A stretch of DNA of 64,000 nucleotides, taken from the NCBI GenBank assembly GCA_964016885.1, contig OZ024744.1:112987033-113051032 (forward strand), written 5' to 3'. The notes below the pieces were generated by a model that had not been told where the DNA came from, did not search any database, and saw nothing but the letters and a program-made list of their open reading frames with translations. This document shows positions 9,456 to 24,000 of the stretch, one piece after another. The translations under genes and the position numbers were made by a program. Position 1 is the stretch's first letter. Every line of letters starts with the position of its first letter. This stretch comes from Eledone cirrhosa (lineage: Eukaryota; Mollusca; Cephalopoda; Octopoda; Eledonidae).

Positions 9456-12400
9456 CGTTTCTGAATTTGTTTAGCAAGATTCTTTATCTGAAATCTGTGT
9501 GTTGAAACCGATATTGTTATACTTTGGGAGGGTCATGTTGCCAATAAGAAACACACGCACCAGTTGCTTTCACTTCAATTTATTATATATTTATAAATTT
9601 ATAAATTTACAAATTTACAAATTTACAAACTTATAAATTTCTGGTTGGTTGGTTGGTTCCACAACAGAAAGGAAAGGCACAGAAACAAAGGAAAGGAATC
9701 CCCAGTCACTGAAGAGGTCACAGAGTGTGTGACGAAAGGACTATGACTATATATAAACAACTATCTGGTTGTGGAACCAACCAACCAACCAGAAATTTAT
9801 AAGTTTGTAAATTTATAAATTTATAAATATATAATAAATTGAAGTGAAAGCAACTGGTGCGTGTGTTTCTTATTGGCAACATGACCCTCCCAAAGTATAA
9901 CAATATATATATATTGTTGTACATATGAAGGTCTACATCTTTAATGAAATTATTTGGGCTTGCTTTTCACCAGGAGGTCCGTTTTCTGGGGGATAAAGTC
10001 CTTAGGACTATGTTAGGAGGTAAGTTTAATTGATAATATGAAAATAAAACAAGGAAAAAAAAATGATTCCCCACAAAAATTGGTGTGAGTGTCTTTCTAT
10101 AAATTTACCAAAATATCTGTCTGTATAATGTTGTTGTTGTTGTTGTTGTTGTTTGCAGAACCTTGTAAATGATTACCGCTGCCAGTGCCAAGCAGGATTT
10201 ACAGGGCAGCACTGCGATTTATCTATAAATATGTGCCACAGCCTTCCTTGTCTAAATGGTGGGATATGTCATAACATTTATGACGGCTTCACATGTCAGT
10301 GTCCTTCTGGATATGTCGGTTTACAGTGTCAGGTATGACATTCACATTTACAAACTAAATATTCACATTTTCTTCTTTATTTCTTTCTTTTTTCTAGTGA
10401 TGGTTGTAGGGAGGTTGCTTTTATTATTTTTTTTTTTAATGTATAATCTTCCCTATTAATCAATCTTTTTGATGGTGGTGGTGGTGGTGTTATTGTTAGG
10501 GAGGTGGTGGTGGTGTTGTTTTTAGGGTGGTGGTGGTGGTGGTGGTGATGTTGTTGTGAGAGAGGTGGTAAAGGTGGTGGTGGTGGTGTCTGAGACATTC
10601 ATCTAAGTATGTATGAAATCTGAGAATGTGATGGTAAGTAGCACAGAAGATAACAAGTGTACTTGGTTTGTTGAATATGTGGAAGAAAGAGCAGTCAGCT
10701 CCCCTCACAATCACGCTATCTTAAACAAGGAAAGATACATTGATTATTCAATATCCTGTTTTCAATTTTTATCCTCCCCCTTCACTGTAACTCTTACAAT
10801 TTCCTCTATTTATCTATTTATTTATTCAATTTAAACGTCCGTATAGAGCTAGTAAGCCATGACAGACTAGGGGGAAGTATCTAGTACTTCTTACAGTTGA
10901 GAGACAAAAGCAAGATATACTGAGATAAGTGAATATAAAAATTAAAATAAAAGTGAAGGGAAACTGGAGGTAAAATAAGCATAAAAATGGATAAAGAAAA
11001 AATGGTAAACAAGAGAAGCTGTGAATCTGTTAATAACCTCCATATAGTGAAATATCTTGTTTATAGTTAACAGATCTTTTACAATATATTGTATCTTGGT
11101 AGAATTTTTATGATTGGCTTCAAGATGGCCTCTTTCTGATAATAATTTCGCATTGAAAAGAATAGTGGCAAAGAGTTTCTGGGCAGCCACCACAGGAACA
11201 TAGAGGTGATTCTTCATGACCATTCATGATAAAATGTAATTCAATGGTATATATCCAGTTCTCGTCAACATAGTCTCTTTTTTTTTTATTAACATTGCTC
11301 TATGTCTGATATAAATGTCAGATCTGGTTGAGAAAGTGGAGGATTGAAATTTGACAGCTTATCTCTAGATTCTTCCTGAAACTTTTAAAAGTTAAAACTA
11401 TTCCATTATCTGTTGCAGTATCGATAGAGGGTCGGACGCCATGCTTTGACGCATAGAGTTGCGGCCCTTGCCATTCTGAGTTCAAATCCCGCCGAGGTTA
11501 ACTTTGCCTTTCATCCTTACGGGGTCGATAAAATAAAGTACCAGTAATGTACTGGGTAATTTCTGGCCTTGTGCCAATAGTAGAAACAATTATCTGTTAA
11601 AAAGTTATGGCTGTTTATGCGAGGGGCCTCTTCCAAAACTCATCTGAGCCTTCCTGCTATTTTACTTTAGCATATAGCAATAATTGTTTCTACTTTAGGC
11701 ACAAGGCCAGCAATTACCAGTGCATTACTGGTACTTTATTTTATCGACCCCGTAAGGATGAAAGGCAAAGTCAACCTCGGCGGGATTTGAACTCAGATGG
11801 TAAAGGGACGTAACTATGCTGGAAAGCATGGCGTCCGACCCTCTACCGATACTGCCAATCCACCGCCCTATATAGCAATAATATAGCAATAGCAATAGCA
11901 TATAGCAATAGCATATAACAATAATAAAGAATAATTGATAAATGTACCAGGGGAAGCAACTCTTCTAGGTTCGATAAACTATCAAATTTAGAGTGATGTA
12001 TGGGGTTGGGAAGTGGAAGAGAGAGAGTGATGGACTAAATTGTAAATAACTTAAATAAGATTACCTGTAGACTCTACCTGTATATTCCCCCAATTCAGCA
12101 AAATGTTACAATGGGGCCACACTGGATTGTCCTTTATTCAATCAATGCAACAAAACTAGCTTTTCCTTGCCCGGTCTTCGCTTGGTCAACAGAGACGGTC
12201 AATAACTTCAACTCATTAATCCAGGGGGGTCACGTTGCTGTGACCCCACATCAACTTATTAATCCAGGGGGCTCATGTTGCTGTGACCCCACATCAACTC
12301 ATTAATCCAGGGGGTCACGTTGCTATTACCCCACGTCAACTTATTAATCCAGGGGGGGTCACTTTGGTATGACCCCACGTCAACTTATTAATCCAGGGGC

Positions 12401-15043
12401 GTCACGTTGGTATGACCCCACGTCAACTTATTAATCCAGGGGCGTCACGTTGGTATGACCCCACGTCAACTCATTAATCCAGGGGGTCACTTTGGTATGA
12501 CCCCACGTCAACTTATTAATCCAGGGGCGTCACGTTATGACCCCACGTCAACTTATTAATCCAGGGGGTCATGTTGCTGTGACCCTACGTCAACTCATTA
12601 ATCCAGGGGGTCACTTTGGTATGACCCCACGTCAACTTATTAATCCAGGGGGTCACGTTGCTGTGACCCCACGTCAACTTATTAATCCAGGGGGGTCACT
12701 TTGGTATGACCCCATGTCAACTTATTAATCCAGGGGGATCACGTTGTTATGACCCCACGTCAACTTATTAATCCAGGGGCGTCACGTTGTTATGACCCCA
12801 CGTCAACTTATTAATCCAGGGGGGTCACGTTGCTATGACCCCACATCAACTCATTAATCCAGGGGGTCACGTTGGTATGACCCCACGTCAACTTCACAAA
12901 TAGCATCTTCTTTGTCATTTATAGTGTTTGGACAGCAACAAACATGATCAATATATTTTAGGTATTGGTTCCTGATCATAGTTCTGAGACTGTTGTTGTT
13001 GTTGTTGTTGTCTTTAGTTATATCAGGATTGTGTTCCATATAAGAAACAGCATGAAACACATGCTGCCATTACCTTGATTCTTGTTGTCATGTTCGCTTT
13101 CTCATTTTAAATAGGTAAGATTTATCAGAAATTGATGGAAAAATATAACTATACAGATCTATCAAACCCCCTTCATCAGTATAAATGTAGTAAGGGCATA
13201 TTGCATTTATGTATTTCTTTCTAACAAACGCGTTTGGAAATGGTGAACAGAATTTGAAATTTACGAGACAGAAGCTTCAAGTTTTTTGTTTTTTAGTCTA
13301 AATAACAAGACATATAAATCCCCTTAATAGAAAAAAAGTTAACATTAGCACCAGTGGAACCTGAAACCACTCCTTCATGCTTGCTGGACAGGAATACAAC
13401 CATTACATCAAAGAGCCCATCATATTTTCTTCCATTGGCAGTATTGGTAGCACATCAGACACATTTCTTTGCAGTATAGAGAATGGCCCTTCATATTCTG
13501 ATTTCAAATCTTGCCAATGTTAACTTTGCTTTTCATCCTTACTGGGATAATTGCTGGCCTTGTGCCAAAAGTTGAAACAATTATTTAACAACGAGAAATA
13601 AATAAATAAATGTGTATTGAGAAAAGATGAGTGGGAAAATGGTTTCCCTATTTATTGATATTTTTTTGTTATATCACCAAACATTGCTTCTTTCTATATC
13701 AATTTATTCTTAAATTCTGAATTGTTAAAAACCAACATGAATTTATATGGTATTATTTTATTTCTATCAACAGATTGCTATCAATTTGTGCCAACGAAAC
13801 CCTTGCAGGTCTGGTTCTACATGTTACGATATGCGAGGAGATTTTTACTGCCATTGTCCATCTGGTTTCGAAGGAAAAACTTGTGAAAAACAGAAGAAAA
13901 TATGTCCAAATGGTTCTTGTGATGGTTTGTATAAAGTTTGGCCATTTCTTCATATTAACATTATTTTCCATTCAGCTCATGTTTTTTTCTGTTTGGAAGG
14001 AGATTGAATTAAGTGTAAGAATTACACTGCTATTAACAGATATTGACCAGTGTATCATATCTGTTATTGACCCTTGTATCATATCTGTTATTGACCCTTG
14101 TATCATATCTGTTATTGACCCCTGTATCATATCTGTTATTGACCACTGTATTATATCTATTGTTAACAGTTATTGACCACTGTACCATATCTGTTCCGTC
14201 CAACCGAAGTAGTGGAGAGGTGCGTTCAATATCGTCAAACATCTGTGGTAAACATGGAATTTGTCGAGGCCAGCCTGGGAATGGTTTTACCTGTGAATGT
14301 CAGTCGGGTTACCATGGAAGATATTGCCACGAAAGTAAGAAAGTTTATAATTATTTGCTTTCTTTTTGTTACTGTATGTCCATTCTCTTACATACACATA
14401 TACTGATAGATGCACAAAATCACACTACCACAAGATGGTTTGTGCACCTAAGGCAGCGTAGCACCGAGCCACACACACAGTTATGTCTATATATATATCC
14501 TAGAATTCTGTGATGCCAATGAAATGTCGATATGTCAAACAAACTTCAAAAAATCCAACAACAACCTGACTACCTATAGATCAGGGGAACATTCTTATCA
14601 GAGGATGAGATAGATGGATGGTTGTACACATGAAAGCCTTCCCTAGATAGGAATGTACCTCCCAACATAACTTAGTTGTCAGCGACCTCATTGTCAGAAC
14701 TAGACGAACTTGGAAACAGAAGGCAACCTGGAGAAGAAAGATCTGGAAGCTGAAAGACCTCTCAGCCAGTAACATATCTTACTTGATGCCTATTACAGTA
14801 AAGAAGAACAGATAGAGACATTCAATGTAGAAGAGCACTGGGAGTTCCTAAAAAATAACTTACTAAAGGCGACAGATAAGATTTGTGGTTGGAGCAAGAC
14901 CACAGGAAGAAGGAGAGTGACTTGGTGGTGGAACAATAAGGTAGATGAGGCAGTTAAGGCTAAGAGACAGGCATGGAAAGAATGGAAGAACGGGGAAAGT
15001 AGGGTACATTACATAGAGACCAGGAGGGAAGCTAGCTGACAAG

Positions 15044-15074
<31 letters not shown>

Positions 15075-18000
15075 TCATTTTTTAATTTGTTTTGCGAGAT
15101 TTCTTATCTGAAAATGTATGTTGAAACAGATATTGTTATATTTTGGTATGGTCATGTTGCCAATAAAAACACATGCACCTGTTGGTTTTCACTTCAATTT
15201 ATTACAAATTTCCGGTTGGTTGGTTGGATAACCGGATGGTTGTTTATATATTGTCAAAGCTCTTTCATCACACATTCTGTGACCTCCTCAGTGACTAGGT
15301 TTTTATTTTGTGTCTCTCCTTTGTTCTGCCCTACACCATCTTGTTTTTGTAAATGTTACATTAAAAAGTTTAATCAAATATTTTTTTTAAAGTCTCTTCT
15401 CTTATTTTGTGTATTTTTGAGTATTGATATATTTGTTTGTTGAATACTCTATTTTGTATTTCTGTTTTCTCATTTCAGACATAAATGACTGCTTGCATGA
15501 GCCATGTCGTAACCAAGGCACATGCATTGATGGTGTCCAATCTTACCAGTGTGTTTGTGCCCCAGGATGGGAAGGTAGAGAATGTAGCCGCAGTGAGTAA
15601 CACATAAATTTCCAGATGAATTTTTATTTTAAAATATAGATTTATTGTTAAACCTATAGCAGTGGAAACATCTGGTTTATGGGGTTCCTGAAGCACCTCC
15701 CTACTTACTGTCAGTGGGATAGAGAGGGGCATCCATTCAAGTGAGCACTTGAGAGTTGGAAAGGTAACACCATTCACAATTCTGTCCTCTGGGACTGAGA
15801 AAACATCTACTGATATTTTACAAATATGAGATGATAGTACATTAATTTAGTTTATCATATCAACCTCACTACTGTTTTACTGGTGTCAGTCATTAGACTG
15901 TGGCCATACTGGGGCACTACCTTGATATAGTCTACCATATCAACCTCAGTACTGTTTTAATGGTGTCAGTCATTAGACTGTGGCCATACTGGGGCACCAC
16001 CTTGATATAGTCTACCATATCAACCTCAGTACTGTTTTACTGGTGTCAGTCATTAGACTGTGGCCATACTGGGGCACTACCTTGATATAGTCTACCATAT
16101 CAACCTCAGTACTGTTTTACTGGTGTCAGTCATTAGACTGTGGCCATACTGGGGCACTACCTTGATATAGTCTACCATATCAACCTCAGTACTGTTTTAC
16201 TGGTGTCAGTCATTAGACTGTGGCCATACTGGGGCACTACCTTGATATAGTCTACCATATCAACCTCAGTACTGTTTTACTGGTGTCAGTCATTAGACTG
16301 TGGCCATACTGGGGCACTACCTTGATATAGTCTACCCTATCAACCTCACTACTGTTTTAATGGTGTCAGTCATTAGACTGTGGCCATACTGGGGCACTAC
16401 CTTGATATAGTCTACCATATCAACCTCAGTACTGTTTTACTGGTGTCAGTCATTAGACTGTGGCCATACTGGGGCACTACCTTGATATAGTCTACCATAT
16501 CAACCTCACTACTGTTTTACTGGTGTCAGTCATTAGACTGTGGCCATACTGGGGCACTACCTTGATATAGTCTACCATATCAACCTCACTACTGTTTTAC
16601 TGGTGTCAGTCATTAGACTGTGGCCATACTGGGGCACTACCTTGATATAGTCTACCATATCAACCTCACTACTGCTTTACTGGTGTCAGTCATTAGACTG
16701 TGGCCATACTGGGGCACCACCTTGATATAGTCTACCATATCAACCTCAGTACTGTTTTACTGGTGTCAGTCATTAGACTGTGGCCATACTGGGGCACTAC
16801 CTTGATATAGTCTACCATATCAACCTCAGTACTGTTTTACTGGTGTCAGTCATTAGACTGTGGCCATACTGGGGCACTACCTTGATATAGTCTACTATAT
16901 CAACCTCACTACTGTTTTACTGGTGTCAGTCATTAGACTGTGGCCATACTGGGGCACTACCTTGATATAGTCTACCATATCAACCTCAGTACTGTTTTAC
17001 TGGTGTCAGTCATTAGACTGTGGCCATACTGGGGCACTACCTTGATATAGTCTACCATATCAACCTCACTACTGTTTTACTGGTGTCAGTCATTAGACTA
17101 TGGCCATACTGGGGCACTACCTTGATATAGTCTACCATATCAACCTCAGTACTGTTTTACTGGTGTCAGTCATTAGACTGTGGCCATACTGGGGCACTAC
17201 CTTGATATAGTCTACCATATCAACCTCAGTACTGTTTTACTGGTGTCAGTCATTAGACTGTGGCCATACTGGGGCACCACCTTGATATAGTCTACCATAT
17301 CAACCTCAGTACTGTTTTACTGGTGTCAGTCATTAGACTGTGGCCATACTGGGGCACTACCTTGATATAGTCTACCATATCAACCTCACTACTGTTTTAC
17401 TGGTGTCAGTCATTAGACTGTGGCCATACTGGGGCACTACCTTGATATAGTCTACTATATCAACCTCAGTACTGTTTTACTGGTGTCAGTCATTAGACTG
17501 TGGCCATACTGGGGCACTACCTTGATATAGTCTACCATATCAACCTCACTACTGTTTTACTGGTGTCAGTCATTAGACTGTGGCCATACTGGGGCACCAC
17601 CTTGATATAGTCTACCATATCAACCTCAGTACTGTTTTAATGGTGTCAGTCATTAGACTGTGGCCACACTGGGGCACTACCTTGATATAGTCTACCATAT
17701 CAACCTCAGTACTGTTTTACTGGTGTCAGTCATTAGACTGTGGCCATACTGGGGCACTACCTTGATATAGTCTACCATATCAACCTCAGTACTGTTTTAC
17801 TGGTGTCAGTCATTAGACTGTGGCCATACTGGGGCACTACCTTGATATAGTCTACCATATCAACCTCAGTACTGTTTTACTGGTGTCAGTCATTAGACTG
17901 TGGCCATACTGGGGCACTACCTTGATATAGTCTACCATATCAACCTCAGTACTGTTTTACTGGTGTCAGTCATTAGACTGTGGCCATACTGGGGCACTAC

Positions 18001-21000
18001 CTTGATATAGTCTACCATATCAACCTCACTACTGTTTTACTGGTGTCAGTCATTAGACTGTGGCCATACTGGGGCACTACCTTGATATAGTCTACCATAT
18101 CAGCCTCAGTACTGTTTTACTGGTGTCAGTCATTAGACTGTGGCCATACTGGGGCACTACCTTGATATAGTCTACCATATCAACCTCAGTACTGTTTTAC
18201 TGGTGTTAGTCATTAGACTGTGGCCATACTGGGGCACTACCTTGATATAGTCTACCATATCAACCTCAGTACTGTTTTACTGGTGTCAGTCATTAGACTG
18301 TGGCCATACTGGGGCACTACCTTGATATAGTCTACCATATCAACCTCACTACTCTTTTACTGGTGTCAGTCATTAGACTGTGGCCATACTGGGGCACTAC
18401 CTTGATATAGTCTACCATATCAACCTCAGTACTGTTTTACTGGTGTCAGTCATTAGACTGTGGCCATACTGGGGCACCACCTTGATATAGTCTACCATAT
18501 CAACCTCAGTACTGTTTTACTGGTGTCAGTCATTAGACTGTGGCCATACTGGGGCACTACCTTGATATAGTCTACCATATCAACCTCAGTACTGTTTTAC
18601 TGGTGTCAGTCATTAGACTGTGGCCATACTGGGGCACTACCTTGATATAGTCTACCATATCAACCTCAGTACTGTTTTACTGGTGTCAGTCATTAGACTG
18701 TGGCCATACTGGGGCACTACCTTGATATAGTCTACCATATCAACCTCAGTACTGTTTTACTGGTGTCAGTCATTAGACTGTGGCCATACTGGGGCACTAC
18801 CTTGATATAGTCTACCCTATCAACCTCACTACTGTTTTAATGGTGTCAGTCATTAGACTGTGGCCATACTGGGGCACTACCTTGATATAGTCTACCATAT
18901 CAACCTCAGTACTGTTTTACTGGTGTCAGTCATTAGACTGTGGCCATACTGGGGCACTACCTTGATATAGTCTACCATATCAACCTCACTACTGTTTTAC
19001 TGGTGTCAGTCATTAGACTGTGGCCATACTGGGGCACTACCTTGATATAGTCTACCATATCAACCTCACTACTGTTTTACTGGTGTCAGTCATTAGACTG
19101 TGGCCATACTGGGGCACTACCTTGATATAGTCTACCATATCAACCTCACTACTGCTTTACTGGTGTCAGTCATTAGACTGTGGCCATACTGGGGCACCAC
19201 CTTGATATAGTCTACCATATCAACCTCAGTACTGTTTTACTGGTGTCAGTCATTAGACTGTGGCCATACTGGGGCACTACCTTGATATAGTCTACCATAT
19301 CAACCTCAGTACTGTTTTACTGGTGTCAGTCATTAGACTGTGGCCATACTGGGGCACTACCTTGATATAGTCTACTATATCAACCTCACTACTGTTTTAC
19401 TGGTGTCAGTCATTAGACTGTGGCCATACTGGGGCACTACCTTGATATAGTCTACCATATCAACCTCAGTACTGTTTTACTGGTGTCAGTCATTAGACTG
19501 TGGCCATACTGGGGCACTACCTTGATATAGTCTACCATATCAACCTCACTACTGTTTTACTGGTGTCAGTCATTAGACTATGGCCATACTGGGGCACTAC
19601 CTTGATATAGTCTACCATATCAACCTCAGTACTGTTTTACTGGTGTCAGTCATTAGACTGTGGCCATACTGGGGCACTACCTTGATATAGTCTACCATAT
19701 CAACCTCAGTACTGTTTTACTGGTGTCAGTCATTAGACTGTGGCCATACTGGGGCACCACCTTGATATAGTCTACCATATCAACCTCAGTACTGTTTTAC
19801 TGGTGTCAGTCATTAGACTGTGGCCATACTGGGGCACTACCTTGATATAGTCTACCATATCAACCTCACTACTGTTTTACTGGTGTCAGTCATTAGACTG
19901 TGGCCATACTGGGGCACTACCTTGATATAGTCTACTATATCAACCTCAGTACTGTTTTACTGGTGTCAGTCATTAGACTGTGGCCATACTGGGGCACTAC
20001 CTTGATATAGTCTACCATATCAACCTCACTACTGTTTTACTGGTGTCAGTCATTAGACTGTGGCCATACTGGGGCACCACCTTGATATAGTCTACCATAT
20101 CAACCTCAGTACTGTTTTAATGGTGTCAGTCATTAGACTGTGGCCACACTGGGGCACTACCTTGATATAGTCTACCATATCAACCTCAGTACTGTTTTAC
20201 TGGTGTCAGTCATTAGACTGTGGCCATACTGGGGCACTACCTTGATATAGTCTACCATATCAACCTCAGTACTGTTTTACTGGTGTCAGTCATTAGACTG
20301 TGGCCATACTGGGGCACTACCTTGATATAGTCTACCATATCAACCTCAGTACTGTTTTACTGGTGTCAGTCATTAGACTGTGGCCATACTGGGGCACTAC
20401 CTTGATATAGTCTACCATATCAACCTCAGTACTGTTTTACTGGTGTCAGTCATTAGACTGTGGCCATACTGGGGCACTACCTTGATATAGTCTACCATAT
20501 CAACCTCACTACTGTTTTACTGGTGTCAGTCATTAGACTGTGGCCATACTGGGGCACTACCTTGATATAGTCTACCATATCAGCCTCAGTACTGTTTTAC
20601 TGGTGTCAGTCATTAGACTGTGGCCATACTGGGGCACTACCTTGATATAGTCTACCATATCAACCTCAGTACTGTTTTACTGGTGTTAGTCATTAGACTG
20701 TGGCCATACTGGGGCACTACCTTGATATAGTCTACCATATCAACCTCAGTACTGTTTTACTGGTGTCAGTCATTAGACTGTGGCCATACTGGGGCACTAC
20801 CTTGATATAGTCTACCATATCAACCTCACTACTCTTTTACTGGTGTCAGTCATTAGACTGTGGCCATACTGGGGCACTACCTTGATATAGTCTACCATAT
20901 CAACCTCAGTACTGTTTTACTGGTGTCAGTCATTAGACTGTGGCCATACTGGGGCACTACCTTCATATAGTCTACCATATCAACCTCAGTACTGTTTTAC

Positions 21001-24000
21001 TGGTGTCAGTCAATAGACTGTGGCCATACTGGGGCACTACCTTGATATAGTCTACCATATCAACCTCAGTACTGTTTTACTGGTGTCAGTCATTAGATTG
21101 TGGCCATACTGGGGCACTACCTTGATATAGTCTACCATATCAACCTCACTACTGTTTTACTGGTGTCAGTCATTAGACTGTGGCCATACTGGGGCACTAC
21201 CTTGATATAGTCTACCATATCAACCTCAGTACTGTTTTACTGGTGTCAGTCATTAGACTGTGGCCATACTGGGGCACTACCTTGATATAGTCTACCATAT
21301 CAACCTCAGTACTGTTTTACTGGTGTCAGTCATTAGATTGTGGCCATACTGGGGCACTACCTTGATATAGTCTACCATATCAACCTCACTACTGTTTTAC
21401 TGGTGTCAGTCATTAGACTGTGGCCATACTGGGGCACTACCTTGATATAGTCTACCATATCAACCTCACTACTGTTTTACTGGTGTCAGTCATTAGACTG
21501 TGGCCATACTGGGGCACTACCTTGATATAGTCTACCATATCAACCTCAGTACTGTTTTACTGGTGTCAGTCATTAGATTGTGGCCATACTGGGGCACCAC
21601 CTTGATATAGTCTACCATATCAACCTCAGTACTGTTTTACTGGTGTCAGTCATTAGACTGTGGCCATACTGGGGCACTACCTTGATATAGTCTACCATAT
21701 CAACCTCAGTACTGTTTTACTGTTGTCAGTCATTAGACTGTGCCCATACTGGGGCACTACCTTGATATAGTCTACCATATCAACCTCAGTACTGTTTTAC
21801 TGGTGTCAGTCATTAGACTGTGGCCATACTGGGGCACTACCTTGATATAGTCTACCATATCAACCTCAGTACTGTTTTTTTACTGGTGTCAGTAAATATA
21901 CATATTTATGTTTAATATAAAGAATAGTGGGCCCATCTGAAGAGATGTTATAAAATAGGGTGACGACCCTCAAAGATGGAAAAAGACGTTACCATTGTCC
22001 GCTATGAGGAATATCTATATATAACAAGATCCTGCACAGTTTCCATCTACCAAATTCTATTTCGAAAGCATTTGTCAACCATGTGTAGAAGAAAGTTTCC
22101 CAAAATGCCACACAGTGGGACTGAGCCAGAAACCAGTTGGTTGTGAAGCAAACTGTTTAACACACAGTGGGACTGAGCCAGAAACCAGTTGGTTGTGAAG
22201 CAAACTGTTTAATACACAGCGGGACTGAGCCAAAAACCAGTTGGTTGTGAAGCAAACTGTTTAACACACAGCGGGACTGAGCCAAAAACCAGTTGGTTGT
22301 GAAGCAAACTGTTTAACACACAGCAGGACTAAGCCAAAAACCAGTTGGTTGTGAAGCAAACTGTTTAACACACAGCGGGACTGAGCCAGAAACCAGTTGG
22401 TTGTGAAGCAAACTGTTTAACACACAGCGGGACTGAGCCAAAAACCAGTTGGTTGTGAAGCAAACTGTTTAACACACAGCGGGACTGAGCCAAAAACCAG
22501 TTGGTTGTGAAGCAAACTGTTTAACACACAGCGGGACTGAGCCAAAAACCAGTTGGTTGTGAAGCAAACTGTTTAACACACAGTGGGACTGAGCCAAAAA
22601 CCAGTTGGTTGTGAAGCAAACTGTTTAACACACAGCGGGACTGAGCCCAAAACCAGTTGGTTGTGAAGCAAACTGTTTAACACACAGTGGGACTGAGCCA
22701 AAAACCAGTTGGTTGTGAAGCAAACTGTTTAACACACAGTGGGACTGAGCCAAAAACCAGTTGGTTGTGAAGCAAACTGTTTAACACACAGCAGGACTAA
22801 GCCAAAAACCAGTTGGTTGTGAAGCAAACTGTTTAACACACAGCGGGACTGAGCCAAAAACCAGTTGGTTGTGAAGCAAACTGTTTAACACACAGCGGGA
22901 CTGAGCCCAAAACCAGTTGGTTGTGAAGCAAACTGTTTAACACACAGCGGGACTGAGCCAAAAACCAGTTGGTTGTGAAGCAAACTGTTTAACACACAGC
23001 GGGACTGAGCCAAAAACCAGTTGGTTGTGAAGCAAACTGTTTAACACACAGCGGGACTGAGCCAAAAACCAGTTGGTTGTGAAGCAAACTGTTTAACACA
23101 CAGCGGGACTGAGCCAAAAACCAGTTGGTTGTGAAGCAAACTGTTTAACACACAGCGGGACTGAGCCAAAAACCAGTTGGTTGTGAAGCAAACTGTTTAA
23201 CACACAGCAGGACTAAGCCAAAAACCAGTTGGTTGTGAAGCAAACTGTTTAACACACAGCGGGACTGAGCCAAAAACCAGTTGGTTGTGAAGCAAACTGT
23301 TTAACACACAGTGGGACTGAGCCAAAAACCAGTTGGTTGTGAAGCAAACTGTTTAACACACAGTGGGACTGAGCCAAAAACCAGTTGGTTGTGAAGCAAA
23401 CTGTTTAACACACAGTGGGACTGAGCCAAAAACCAGTTGGTTGTGAAGCAAACTGTTTAACACACAGTGGGACTGAGCCAAAAACCAGTTGGTTGTGAAG
23501 CAAACTGTTTAACACACAGTGGGACTGAGCCAAAAACCAGTTGGTTGTGAAGCAAACTGTTTAACACACAGCAGGACTAAGCCAAAAACCAGTTGGTTGT
23601 GAAGCAAACTGTTTAACACACAGCGGGACTGAGCCAAAAACCAGTTGGTTGTGAAGCAAACTGTTTAACACACAGCGGGACTGAGCCAAAAACCAGTTGG
23701 TTGTGAAGCAAACTGTTTAACACACAGTGGGACTGAGCCAAAAACCAGTTGGTTGTGAAGCAAACTGTTTAACACACAGTGGGACTGAGCCAAAAACCAG
23801 TTGGTTGTGAAGCAAACTGTTTAACACACAGTGGGACTGAGCCAAAAACCAGTTGGTTGTGAAGCAAACTGTTTAACACACAGTGGGACTGAGCCAAAAA
23901 CCAGTTGGTTGTGAAGCAAACTGTTTAACACACAGTGGGACTGAGCCAAAAACCAGTTGGTTGTGAAGCAAACTGTTTAACACACAGCAGGACTAAGCCA

